A stretch of 22,063 bases of DNA from Limivicinus sp963617275 (GTDB lineage: Bacteria; Bacillota; Clostridia; Oscillospirales; Oscillospiraceae): the NCBI GenBank assembly GCA_963617275.1, contig CAVENX010000047.1:1-22063 (forward strand), given 5' to 3'. Position numbers and translations under genes: made by a program. How positions within the stretch are numbered: position 1 is the stretch's first letter; each line of letters starts with the position of its first letter. A model generated the notes under the pieces. It did not search any database, was not told the DNA's origin, and worked only from the letters and a program-made list of their open reading frames with translations. Below, in pieces: positions 6,568 to 13,583 of the stretch.

Positions 6568-7284
6568 ATGCACGAATATTATAAAAAGAAGAGCCCGAAG
6601 TTTCAAAAGACTATGAAGAGTTTTCTTGCGCTTGTTGGGACTGAGATCGAAGGTGCAGCCGGGAAAGCCTATGATGCCGCTTTTGAGGAGATGTGGAACA
6701 TCTACCGGAGCGATATGCTGGAGCATTTTCCGTATATCGGCGGCGACGATGCAAGCGGCACGAAAAACCTGACAGAGGCATATATGCTTGTTGCCATGGG
6801 TGAGTATTTGAAAAAGCACGGCATGGCGGCAGAAGATATCGGACACCTGATGACGACCGCCTACGAGCGTCGGATGATGAAGATGCCTGGTTTTGTCCGC
6901 AAGGTCATGGGCAGGATGTTTACCAACCCCAAGATGCTCAACAAAATGTTTTTGAAAAAGGATACAAAGAACGCAGCCAATGCCGCAAAGAACCCCGGCA
7001 GCTTTGAAACAAAGACACAACTGCCGCCCGAGGCGGGCTATGATTTCAGCTATCACAATCTTGTGTGTCCGCTTGCCAACTTTGCAAAGCGGTACGGGTA
7101 TGAGAATTATATGCCGTATCTCTGCAATCTCGATTATGTCATGTTCGGGGTCGTCGGGGCGCCGCTGTTTCGTGAGCACACCTGCATGGAGAACGGCGGA
7201 TATTGTGATTTCAAACTGAAAGTGTATGCCGAGCCGATGCCGTACTGGCCGCCGGTATTCTCACAGGGAAAAGGATATAAGTAA
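6568..7284 (+). CDS. L-2-amino-thiazoline-4-carboxylate hydrolase family protein, paralogue A
   Basis: A 238-residue protein with the C-terminal signature of the ATC hydrolase family: CP at 167-168, C186 and D189 in YLCNLDYVMF, R202, a GG pair (210-211) and CDF at 213-215. In Pseudomonas the founding enzyme opens the thiazoline ring of L-2-amino-thiazoline-4-carboxylate on the way to L-cysteine. In clostridia the family is large and its substrates are unknown. The N-terminal half is helical. An AAGGAGG site lies 7 nt before the ATG. It is one of three paralogues in this window (others at 10695 and 14983), aligning at the C-x18-C-x2-D and R...GG..CD positions but otherwise diverged. The next gene, a methyltransferase, follows after 15 nt. 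Confidence 0.8.
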   Translation: MHEYYKKKSPKFQKTMKSFLALVGTEIEGAAGKAYDAAFEEMWNIYRSDMLEHFPYIGGDDASGTKNLTEAYMLVAMGEYLKKHGMAAEDIGHLMTTAYERRMMKMPGFVRKVMGRMFTNPKMLNKMFLKKDTKNAANAAKNPGSFETKTQLPPEAGYDFSYHNLVCPLANFAKRYGYENYMPYLCNLDYVMFGVVGAPLFREHTCMENGGYCDFKLKVYAEPMPYWPPVFSQGKGYK

Positions 7285-7299
7285 TAGGGAGGACAGAGA

Positions 7300-7920
7300 A
7301 TGTTCTGGGATAATGTTGCGTGGGTGTATGATATTTTTGCAAATGTCATCAACAGAAAGGCAAACAAAGCGCTATGTGCGGCGGTAGAGGGGCTGATCTC
7401 GCCTTCCGACGATGTGCTGGAATGTGCCTGCGGCACCGGGCTTCTGACCGGCGTGATCACGCCTCGCTGCAAAAGCCTGATTGCCACCGATTTTTCCGCA
7501 AAGATGCTGAAGCGTGCGGAAAAGAAATACGGGAAATACCGTAATGTCCGGTTTGATGAGGCGGATATCCTCCGGCTGCCCTATTCGGACGGGCAGTTCG
7601 ATACAGTCGTCGCGGCGAACGTGATTCACCTGCTGGACGAGCCATATCAGGCATTGCGTGAACTGGAACGCGTCTGTAAGCCCGGCGGGAAGCTCATCAT
7701 TCCGACCTACATGAATCAGACGGACAAGGGAGAGACAAACGGTGTTTCAGGCGCCATCGGCAAGGCGGGAGCTGACTTCAAGCGAGAATTCACCCTCGAC
7801 ACATACAAGCAGTTTTTCGCCGATGTCGGATATACGGATGCAGGATATGTTCTGTGCAATGGCAGAATTCCGTGCGCTGTGGCGATTCTCACAAAAAGCG
7901 AGAAGGACAGGACTTTATGA
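7300..7920 (+). CDS. Class I SAM-dependent methyltransferase (UbiE-like)
   Basis: A 206-residue cytoplasmic methyltransferase. Motif I is VLECACGTGLLT (39-50), the acidic end of strand 2 is ATDFSAKML, and motif IV/post-I regions follow as FDTVVAANVIHLLDEP and VCKPGGKLIIPTY. The fold and length match small Methyltransf_11/UbiE-type enzymes; the acceptor molecule cannot be told. GGGAGGA precedes the ATG. Its TGA overlaps the ATG of the acetyltransferase (ATGA), which suggests the two act together, possibly on one substrate. Confidence 0.9.
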   Translation: MFWDNVAWVYDIFANVINRKANKALCAAVEGLISPSDDVLECACGTGLLTGVITPRCKSLIATDFSAKMLKRAEKKYGKYRNVRFDEADILRLPYSDGQFDTVVAANVIHLLDEPYQALRELERVCKPGGKLIIPTYMNQTDKGETNGVSGAIGKAGADFKREFTLDTYKQFFADVGYTDAGYVLCNGRIPCAVAILTKSEKDRTL

Positions 7921-8615
7921 AGCTCAAGACACTAAACGAGGGCGTTGCGGAGGACATCGGTCACGCCTTCGGCTACTATGATTACGGCACGGAGCACGGA
8001 CTCATCGACGCATTCCCGAGCCGTGATGCTGTGGCGTCTTTCATATGCGGATATGTAAAAATGGCGTTTCATAGCGGAATGTTGTATGCCACAAGCGAAG
8101 CCGGCGAGGGGGTTATCGCTTACAAGCTCCCCGGACAGAAGATCACACTGATGGCGGGGCTTCATCTTGCGCGCGGATTCTTCAGCGCTATGAGTCCAAA
8201 GTCGCTTATCCGCTTTATGTGGATCATGTCAAAGGGCGGCTCGGGCCTCGGAAAAAAGCTCGACCGGGAAAAGAAGCCGTATATCTATGTCGGCATGGTT
8301 TGTGTCAGAGAGCCGTATCAGGGGCAAGGCTATATGCGTAAAGTCATGGATATGGCATTTTCGGAGGGGAATCGGCTCGGTGTGCCGGTAATACTCGACA
8401 CCGACGCAAAATCCAAATGCGACAAATACATACACCTCGGAATGGAGCTTGCCGGAACACGCCGCTTCGGCGAACACGGCGTGCTATATGATTTGATAAA
8501 ATATCCGGACTTTATCGTAAGCCATGCATTCCGCGCCGCAAAAGAATATCCAAAGGAATGCAAGGCGGTGCGCGAGGATATCGACCGCCGATTAAAGCAG
8601 GCGATAGAAGAATGA
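7917..8615 (+). CDS. GNAT-family N-acetyltransferase
   Basis: A 232-residue acetyl-CoA-dependent transferase. The acetyl-CoA-binding motif A is VGMVCVREPYQGQGYMRKVM, with the Q/R-x-x-G-x-G/A core as QGQGYM (135-140). It is followed by VPVILDTDAKSKCDKYIHLG, the usual strand 5-helix 4 segment. I start it at the ATG at 7917 because it overlaps the methyltransferase stop in an ATGA arrangement, although the frame is open upstream. The last 35 residues form an extra helical extension. The substrate is unknown: proteins, amines and antibiotics are all possible for this family. Confidence 0.85.
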   Translation: MKLKTLNEGVAEDIGHAFGYYDYGTEHGLIDAFPSRDAVASFICGYVKMAFHSGMLYATSEAGEGVIAYKLPGQKITLMAGLHLARGFFSAMSPKSLIRFMWIMSKGGSGLGKKLDREKKPYIYVGMVCVREPYQGQGYMRKVMDMAFSEGNRLGVPVILDTDAKSKCDKYIHLGMELAGTRRFGEHGVLYDLIKYPDFIVSHAFRAAKEYPKECKAVREDIDRRLKQAIEE

Positions 8616-8663
8616 AAGAAAGAAGCAGAATGACGGCTTTATCTGCGTGAGTAGGAGAAAAAT

Positions 8664-9158
8664 ATGAAAATCATCATTACCATCATTTTTTATTTTCTGT
8701 ATTGGGGCGTATGTTTTCTCGGGACAGGCACGGATAAGAAAAATCTTATTGGACTGCGTTCTTATCCTGAGGAAGTTCAAAAGCGTGTGCGAAGCAATTC
8801 TCAACTTGGGACGGCTGTTCCGAAGGCAAAATCCGCCCTTGCCATTTTGCTCTGCAATCTTCTGCTTTTCACAGTCGTGTTTTCTGTTTTGGGACTTGCG
8901 TTGAAAAGTGTGTTAAACTTAGACGGTTACCTGTCGGCATTTTGGTACTTCCTTGCGTTCGGCGAGGGATTAGGGCTGTTTGACCTTCTTGTGATCGATT
9001 TGCTCTGGTGGCGCAACACAAAACGCATTCGTTTTTCATTCTTGCCGGAAAAGAAATACTATCAAGATCCGAAAAAGCATATCGAATCGTTTTTGCGCGG
9101 GATTCCGTTGTTCGTTGCGATCGCCGCGTTAACAGCTTTGGTTGTTACAGTGCTTTAA
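8664..9158 (+). CDS. Small integral membrane protein, about four helices
   Basis: A 164-residue protein with hydrophobic segments near residues 2-20, 57-80, 92-115 and 145-164. It has a charged loop KKNLIGLRSYPEEVQKRVRS after the first helix and a basic loop WWRNTKRIRF after the third. GTAGGAG precedes the ATG. No family motif is recognised. It sits between the acetyltransferase and another small membrane protein in the same run of genes, so an export or membrane-assembly role is possible but not shown. Confidence 0.7.
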   Translation: MKIIITIIFYFLYWGVCFLGTGTDKKNLIGLRSYPEEVQKRVRSNSQLGTAVPKAKSALAILLCNLLLFTVVFSVLGLALKSVLNLDGYLSAFWYFLAFGEGLGLFDLLVIDLLWWRNTKRIRFSFLPEKKYYQDPKKHIESFLRGIPLFVAIAALTALVVTVL

Positions 9159-9181
9159 GCCATACATAGGGAGAAGAACCG

Positions 9182-9289
9182 ATGAAGAAATTTAACTGCA
9201 CAATGAACCATAAGGCAGACGAAGCCTATATTGCGAAAGTGTGCCATGAGGGGATGGGCTGGTACAAACTGAGGAGAGAAAAACAATGA
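9182..9289 (+). CDS. 35-residue ORF translationally coupled to the next gene
   Basis: ATG at 9182, after GGGAGAAG, encodes MKKFNCTMNHKADEAYIAK followed by 16 residues including EGMGWYKL. Its TGA overlaps the next ATG. The pattern F-x-C... EAY... C-x-EGM-x-W resembles the beginning of DUF2812-type proteins, so this may be a truncated start of such a gene. Alternatively it is a leader that couples translation of the following membrane protein. The good ribosome binding site and overlap argue that it is translated. Confidence 0.4.
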   Translation: MKKFNCTMNHKADEAYIAKVCHEGMGWYKLRREKQ

Positions 9290-9795
9290 GTACGATAAAA
9301 GACATCCTGCATGAAAAAAGAAAAACAACAGAAGACCATATCAGAGATCTTCAACGGCGAGGAAAACAAGGTATCCGCTATACGGCTATGATGCCGGATG
9401 TTCCGTTTCTGGTGTTGGGGCTGATAAGTGATATCGGCTGGATCATACACCTAATCGCAGGCGTTATTTACTTTTGCAGAAGCGGTTTTCACCATGTATT
9501 GGACTATGCGGCTCTTATAGCGCTGGCTGCCGTCTTGCTTGGTGTCGCCTATCTTATTTATCTGAACAAAATACACGAAAAGGAGATCGCCACAAAGCGT
9601 CAAAAGGATCTGAGCTTTGGTATGACGGTTTATTCCGGCCTCGCAGGTGCTATTATCGGAATACTTCAGATCGTGCTGTATGCCAGCGTTTCCTCCGGGG
9701 CTGTGTGGATCGTCATCGGCGGCGCGCTCAACTTTGCCGCAGGACTTCCAATTTATCTCTCTTTCAAAAAAGGAATTATCTACGGAGTAAAATAA
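9286..9795 (+). CDS. Membrane protein with four predicted helices
   Basis: A 169-residue protein with a charged, helical N-terminus (DILHEKRKTTEDHIRDLQRR). Hydrophobic segments follow near residues 39-63, 71-93, 113-134 and 138-158. GAGGAG lies about 10 nt before the ATG, inside the upstream 35-residue ORF, and ATG overlaps that ORF's stop. No catalytic motif is visible. The architecture resembles small permease-like or regulatory membrane proteins, but I do not recognise the family. Confidence 0.7.
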   Translation: MSTIKDILHEKRKTTEDHIRDLQRRGKQGIRYTAMMPDVPFLVLGLISDIGWIIHLIAGVIYFCRSGFHHVLDYAALIALAAVLLGVAYLIYLNKIHEKEIATKRQKDLSFGMTVYSGLAGAIIGILQIVLYASVSSGAVWIVIGGALNFAAGLPIYLSFKKGIIYGVK

Positions 9796-9847
9796 GATCT
9801 GTAAACGGCAGGCAAAGCTAAATTTACAAAGGAAAGGAATTACTTAA

Positions 9848-10666
9848 ATGAAAAACAATATTTCTAATGCTCAGAAGCAAATCAAAGTGGGTACACACGG
9901 AGAGGACTACGGCAGCTGGATGTCAAACCCGGTTTTCTATGTCTTTGGCGGAATCACGCTGGTGACGCTGGTGCTGACCGTGCTGTCTTTCGCCGTGTTC
10001 CGCATCACAGCTTTGGGAATCGTGTTTGCTGCGGCGACGGTGATCCTGTTGGCACTGCTTTGCTGGATGGCGTGGATCCGCCGCCAGTATGCTTTCGGTA
10101 AGGGCGGCATGATGGAAAAGGTACATCAGACGATTCTGAGCAGCCTTGAATTTAACGGCAATGGAAGTCTGCTGGAGGTCGGCTGCGGCTCCGGCGCACT
10201 GACGATTCGTGCGGCACTGACCTGGCCGGATGCAAAAATCACCGGGCTTGATTATTGGGGTGCTATGTATAACTACAGCAAGGCTCTGTGCGAGAAAAAT
10301 GCAGCGTCCGAAGGCGTTGGCAAGCAATGCACCTTTGTCCATGGCGACGCCAACAAGCTGGACTTCCCGGATGAAAGCTTCGACGCCGTGATCAGTAACT
10401 ATGTTTATCATAACATCATGGGTGCAGACAAGCATGCCCTGTTGCTGGAAAGCCTGCGGGTACTGAAAAAGGGCGGTGTCTTTGTCCTGCACGACAACAT
10501 GAAACCTCAAATGTACGGTGACATGAATGCCTTTGCGGAGAAGCTGAAGGGTATGGGATTTGCCGAGGTACGGTATGTGGAGACTGCAGAAGCCATTTTC
10601 GGTTCCAAACACCGCGCAGCTATGATGATGCTTGGCAGCTCTGCCATGATCGTCGGGAGAAAATAA
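9848..10666 (+). CDS. Membrane-tethered class I SAM methyltransferase
   Basis: A 272-residue protein: a short soluble start, two transmembrane helices at about residues 29-51 and 55-77, then a complete class I methyltransferase domain. Motif I is SLLEVGCGSGALTI (107-120); ITGLDYWG, FVHGDANKLDFPDESFDAV and LRVLKKGGVFVLHD follow in family order. The catalytic domain should sit on the cytoplasmic face of the membrane, so the acceptor may be a lipid, a lipophilic intermediate or a membrane partner such as the neighbouring small membrane proteins. An AAAGGAAAGG stretch precedes the ATG. The next gene follows after 28 nt. Confidence 0.85.
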   Translation: MKNNISNAQKQIKVGTHGEDYGSWMSNPVFYVFGGITLVTLVLTVLSFAVFRITALGIVFAAATVILLALLCWMAWIRRQYAFGKGGMMEKVHQTILSSLEFNGNGSLLEVGCGSGALTIRAALTWPDAKITGLDYWGAMYNYSKALCEKNAASEGVGKQCTFVHGDANKLDFPDESFDAVISNYVYHNIMGADKHALLLESLRVLKKGGVFVLHDNMKPQMYGDMNAFAEKLKGMGFAEVRYVETAEAIFGSKHRAAMMMLGSSAMIVGRK

Positions 10667-10694
10667 TGCTGTCAATCGGTGAGGAGCAATCCAT

Positions 10695-11354
10695 ATGAAA
10701 AGAACTTATGCGAAATCGCAATACGCAAAGCCTTATGAGCGGTACTGTCGGGAACGTTACCCGGACGAAGCCGGGCGGATATGCACGAAAGCCGAGGAGC
10801 ACTATCTTGAATTCATGAAAGATATGCCCGACCTCGGAGAAAACATGATGGCAAAAAATATGCTTGACTGGTTCACGATTCTCTCATTCTATGAGGCAAG
10901 CGACCACCGGCTCGACGGCGAAGCGCTGCTTGCGATCAAGCGGCGGATGACCGATAAAATGAAGCCTCTCGGAAGACTCGTTGACGGAAACCGGCAGAAA
11001 TGGCCGTATCGGCTATTTGAAAAGACATACATCAAGTTCATTCGGATGCAGAAAAAGCATCAGGCAAAGGGCGAATGGATGGATAGCTGGAAGGTGGAGA
11101 TCAACCCTGAGCACCGCACCGAGGGATTTGCATTTCACCTTGTCGGGTGTCCGATAGCCAAGCACGCCAAGGCGCATGGCTATGATGAGCTGCTTCCGTA
11201 TCTCTGCAGGACCGATCATTACCTCGCCGAGGTAATGCATGCAAGACTTATCCGCACGCAGACCGAAGCGCTCGGCGGCGACTGCTGTGACTATTGGTAT
11301 GTCGGGGATAGAAGTCCCATGCTGGAAAAGTACAAAGATTTGGATCAGATATGA
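10695..11354 (+). CDS. ATC hydrolase family protein, paralogue B
   Basis: A 219-residue protein with the family C-terminal signature: GCPIAKHAKAHGYDELLPYL carries C152, and CRTDHYLAEV carries C171 and D174. R187, GG (194-195) and CCDYWYVGD with C198 and D199 follow. The N-terminal half (1-130) is helical and shows no clear similarity to paralogues A and C beyond length. GAGGAG precedes the ATG. It is the last gene of the long plus-strand run and is followed by a strong symmetrical hairpin. The founding family member hydrolyses a thiazoline ring in cysteine biosynthesis; the substrate here is unknown. Confidence 0.8.
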   Translation: MKRTYAKSQYAKPYERYCRERYPDEAGRICTKAEEHYLEFMKDMPDLGENMMAKNMLDWFTILSFYEASDHRLDGEALLAIKRRMTDKMKPLGRLVDGNRQKWPYRLFEKTYIKFIRMQKKHQAKGEWMDSWKVEINPEHRTEGFAFHLVGCPIAKHAKAHGYDELLPYLCRTDHYLAEVMHARLIRTQTEALGGDCCDYWYVGDRSPMLEKYKDLDQI

Positions 11355-11371
11355 TCTCTGAGTTAAAAGTC

Positions 11372-11407
11372 AAAGCCCGTATCGGTCAAATGATCGATAC
11401 GGGCTTT
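11372..11407. terminator. Symmetrical (bidirectional) terminator hairpin
   Basis: AAAGCCCGTATCG (11372-11384) and CGATACGGGCTTT (11395-11407) form a perfect 13-bp stem. Because both arms carry A/T ends, it can terminate in both directions. It lies between the end of ATC paralogue B (plus) and the DtxR-like fragment (minus), which converge here. Confidence 0.75.
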
Positions 11408-11422
11408 CAGACTGTAAAAAAA

Positions 11423-11498
11423 CTATGTTCTAAAGTCAGATAACAGAGCAGCGGGGGAGCTTGAGGGGGCAAGGGCCGCCTCAAATTGGATAAACCGC
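11423..11498. repeat. Dispersed repeat with an embedded reading frame, copy A
   Basis: This 76-nt unit matches 21956-22031 at 68 of 76 positions with no gaps. On the minus strand both copies encode the same peptide tail around EAALAPSSSPAALLS (here) or EAGLAPSSSPAALLS (other copy), ending in a stop at the same place. Here it provides the last 24 codons of the truncated DtxR-like ORF. Confidence 0.8.
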
Positions 11499-11563
11499 AC
11501 CTTTTTTCGCTCGATCATCAATATAGCTTCAAGATAATCTTCACCGAAAGCATGCAGCTCCAT
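11423..11563 (-). pseudogene. DtxR/IdeR-family repressor cut to its first helix and capped by a repeat
   Basis: ATG at 11561-11563 encodes MELHAFGEDYLEAILMIERK, the typical start of DtxR/MntR/IdeR metalloregulators (usually M-E-L-x-x-S-G-E-D-Y-L-E-A-I). After residue 22 the sequence switches into the dispersed repeat and ends after 46 residues, so the winged helix and metal sites are absent. AAAGGGTG precedes the ATG. It follows the ECF/exporter fusion gene by 39 nt on the same strand, so the intact locus was probably an uptake operon ending with its metal-dependent repressor. Confidence 0.65.
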
Positions 11564-11602
11564 GCTGTTCACACCCTTTCAAAAAGAATTTCAAAGCAAC
11601 GA

Positions 11603-13480
11603 TCAGACTTTCCAGCCAGTCGCCTGTTTGCGCTCGACCACGAAGCGGCGGTATAGTCCGTCTACGGCGACCAGCTCGTCGTGCGTATCCTGCTGAACGA
11701 TCTTGCCGCGATCAACAACGAAAATACGATCGGCATTCCGTATGGTTTTCGGGCGGTGAGCAATCAAGATAACCGTCTTCGGGAACAGTGCGTTTGCAGC
11801 CCAAAGCGTACCAAAGCTTATGCCGCCGGCCAGGGCCGTTCCGAACCAGCCGTCCACGGCGGCCAAGAGTATCAGCGCGGCATACGTGGAATAGACCAAG
11901 CGATTGCTGGAGGTGGATATCACGATCATCAGCGCAATCCAAAAGAACAGCTTGGTTACGGGATGAAACAGCTCCTTATGCTGCTTTTTTGGCTGTGCCG
12001 CAGCAGGATGAAATTTCTCCATATACTGCCGGATTGCTTGCAGCTCCAGCTCCGACTGCACAGGAAATTTTGTTTCTATGCGCCCGTCTGCCAGCCCGAT
12101 GCAGCGGTCGCACGCGCCAGCGATCAGCTCCAGATCGTGCGTGATGATGAGAACAGTCTTTTCCTTCCTCATTTTGCGGATCAACGCCACGCATCGTTCA
12201 AGGCTTTCCGCATCCTGCCCCGCCGTCGGCTCGTCCAGTACGATGACCGGCTTGTCAGAGACATATGCCATCATCAACGTCAGTTTCTGCATCTGCCCGC
12301 CGGACAGGGAAAACGGGTGCCGGTCACGGCATTCCCACATTCCCATGCTTTTTAAGAGCGCTTCTGTCTCATTTTCAAACTCCGGTGTGACCGTATGACC
12401 GTATTGCAGCTCGTGCAGAACAGAATTTGTGAAGAATTGGAATTCCGCCTCCTGCATGATAAACAGCACCTGCTTTTGCAGCTGCCGCGGCTTTTGAGCT
12501 TTTCCGAAAAGTCTGATGCTGCCGCTGGAGGGGGCATAAAGCCCTGCGATCAGCTTGCCAATTGTTGTTTTCCCGCAGCCGTTGGCGTCCACAAGTCCGA
12601 CGATCTCATGCTCGCGGACGGAAAAATTCATACCGGAAAGTATCGCCCCCGCTTTGCCGTTGTATGTATAATGCACATCGGAAACGGCAATTGCCTGCGG
12701 CGCATCCTTAGGCGGAGATGCTTTTTCCGGCACGGAAATTGTCCTGAGGTTAAGCGTACGCAGACAAAGCGCATGCAGTTGGTCGTTTGAGAGGGCCGAT
12801 GCTTCTTTTGCGGTATATTTTTTCCTGATTTCGCCATCTGCCATGACCCAGTATTCATCAGCCATGTCGGCAAGATAGGATAGACGGTGTTCGCTGAGCA
12901 GCAAAGTCTTGCCCTGCTTTTTCAGTGCGAGCAGGATCGTTTTCAGCTGCTGTGTTGCCGCAAAATCAAGGTTTGCCGTCGGTTCATCAAGAAGAAAAAT
13001 GTCCGTGTCCATTGCCCATGCGGAGAGAATGGAAATCAACTGCCGTTCGCCGCTGGACAGCTCGTGAACATTGCGGTCCTTCAGATGATCAAGATGAAAT
13101 GTCCGAAATGCTTCGTCCACTCTCTGCCGTATCTTTTCCTGCGGCAGACCATGATTTTCAAGTCCGAATGCCACCTCATTTGAACTGTTCACGGTAAAAA
13201 ACTGGCTGCGCGGATCCTGAAAGACCGATGCTGCAAGCTCACCAATCTCATCGATGCTGAGTCCGTCTGTGTCCTTGCCAGCAAGACGGCAAAAGCCTTT
13301 TAGCTCTCCCTCGTAAAACTGCGGTATCAGTCCGTTTATGCACCTGAGCAGCGTGGATTTTCCGCATCCGCTGCCTCCGCAAAGCACCACGCAGCGTTCC
13401 TTCGGAACACTGCCGGCAGTATTTCGAAGTGCTGGGGCTTTTTCCTCCGCATATTGAAATTCAAATTCAAAATCTATCAT
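11603..13480 (-). CDS. Duplicated ECF-type ATPase fused by deletion to EcfT and exporter fragments
   Basis: Two ABC ATPase domains of an energy-coupling-factor transporter lie in one chain (625 residues from this start). Domain 1 has Walker A GGSGCGKST (35-43), signature LSSGE (141-145), DE 165-166 and H198. Domain 2 has DANGCGKTT (298-306, Asp replacing the first Gly), LSGGQ (392-396), DE 416-417 and H448. Residues about 511-565 then look like the first membrane helices of an EcfT protein. At about residue 568 the chain switches to KTVILIAHRPKTIRNADRIF, running to a normal exporter C-terminus (ERKQATGWK). That tail belongs to an MdlB/MsbA-like ABC exporter. The rest of EcfT and at least most of one exporter gene are missing, so this is a deletion fusion. 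I prefer ATG 13480 over 13507 because the latter lies inside a DtxR-box-like palindrome. Energised uptake is unlikely without EcfT; the ATPase part may be stable. Confidence 0.8.
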   Translation of the reverse strand: MIDFEFEFQYAEEKAPALRNTAGSVPKERCVVLCGGSGCGKSTLLRCINGLIPQFYEGELKGFCRLAGKDTDGLSIDEIGELAASVFQDPRSQFFTVNSSNEVAFGLENHGLPQEKIRQRVDEAFRTFHLDHLKDRNVHELSSGERQLISILSAWAMDTDIFLLDEPTANLDFAATQQLKTILLALKKQGKTLLLSEHRLSYLADMADEYWVMADGEIRKKYTAKEASALSNDQLHALCLRTLNLRTISVPEKASPPKDAPQAIAVSDVHYTYNGKAGAILSGMNFSVREHEIVGLVDANGCGKTTIGKLIAGLYAPSSGSIRLFGKAQKPRQLQKQVLFIMQEAEFQFFTNSVLHELQYGHTVTPEFENETEALLKSMGMWECRDRHPFSLSGGQMQKLTLMMAYVSDKPVIVLDEPTAGQDAESLERCVALIRKMRKEKTVLIITHDLELIAGACDRCIGLADGRIETKFPVQSELELQAIRQYMEKFHPAAAQPKKQHKELFHPVTKLFFWIALMIVISTSSNRLVYSTYAALILLAAVDGWFGTALAGGISFGTLWAANALFPKTVILIAHRPKTIRNADRIFVVDRGKIVQQDTHDELVAVDGLYRRFVVERKQATGWKV

Positions 13481-13500
13481 AGTTATCTCTTTTCTTTTGG

Positions 13501-13519
13501 TTAGCATAGCCTAACTGGA
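13501..13519. promoter_or_regulatory. DtxR/IdeR-box-like operator before the ECF gene
   Basis: TTAGCATAGCCTAACTGGA matches the 19-bp DtxR/IdeR consensus (TTAGGTTAGSCTAACCTAA) at 13 positions by eye, including the TTAG and TAGCCTAAC blocks. It lies about 30-50 nt after the likely transcription start and just before the ATG at 13480. Together with the DtxR-like fragment at the other end of the operon, this suggests iron- or manganese-dependent control of the original locus. Confidence 0.5.
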
Positions 13520-13532
13520 CGCCGTAAGAAAC

Positions 13533-13549
13533 GGGCGGGGAAACCGCCC
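13533..13549 (-). terminator. GC-rich hairpin after the TetR gene
   Basis: GGGCGG (13533-13538) and CCGCCC (13544-13549) form a 6-bp GC stem with a 5-nt loop, followed on the minus strand by GTTTCTT. It could end part of the TetR transcript or act as an attenuator in the ECF leader. Confidence 0.45.
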
Positions 13550-13554
13550 ATAGT

Positions 13555-13583
13555 ATTATAGACTGTTCATTTCAGCGTGTCAC
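13555..13583 (-). promoter_or_regulatory. Promoter of the ECF fusion gene, overlapping the TetR 3' end
   Basis: On the minus strand GTGACA (13578-13583), a 17-nt spacer and TATAAT (13555-13560) form a near-consensus promoter whose -35 lies inside the last codons of the TetR gene. It gives the ECF gene its own transcript, with the DtxR-like box downstream. Confidence 0.5.

Noticed and set aside
6145..7179. 344-codon minus-strand open frame opposite ATC paralogue A and its neighbours
   Set aside because: It lies antisense to genes with clear motifs, ribosome binding sites and operon spacing; its His/Cys/Leu-rich composition is typical of an antisense shadow.
9923..10675. 250-codon minus-strand open frame opposite the membrane methyltransferase
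   Set aside because: His/Gln-rich shadow of a gene with clear SAM motifs.
13480..13507. ATG 13507 as the start of the ECF gene
   Set aside because: It lies inside the DtxR-box-like palindrome, and the extra nine residues do not resemble the family; ATG 13480 gives the usual MIDFEF-type ATPase start.
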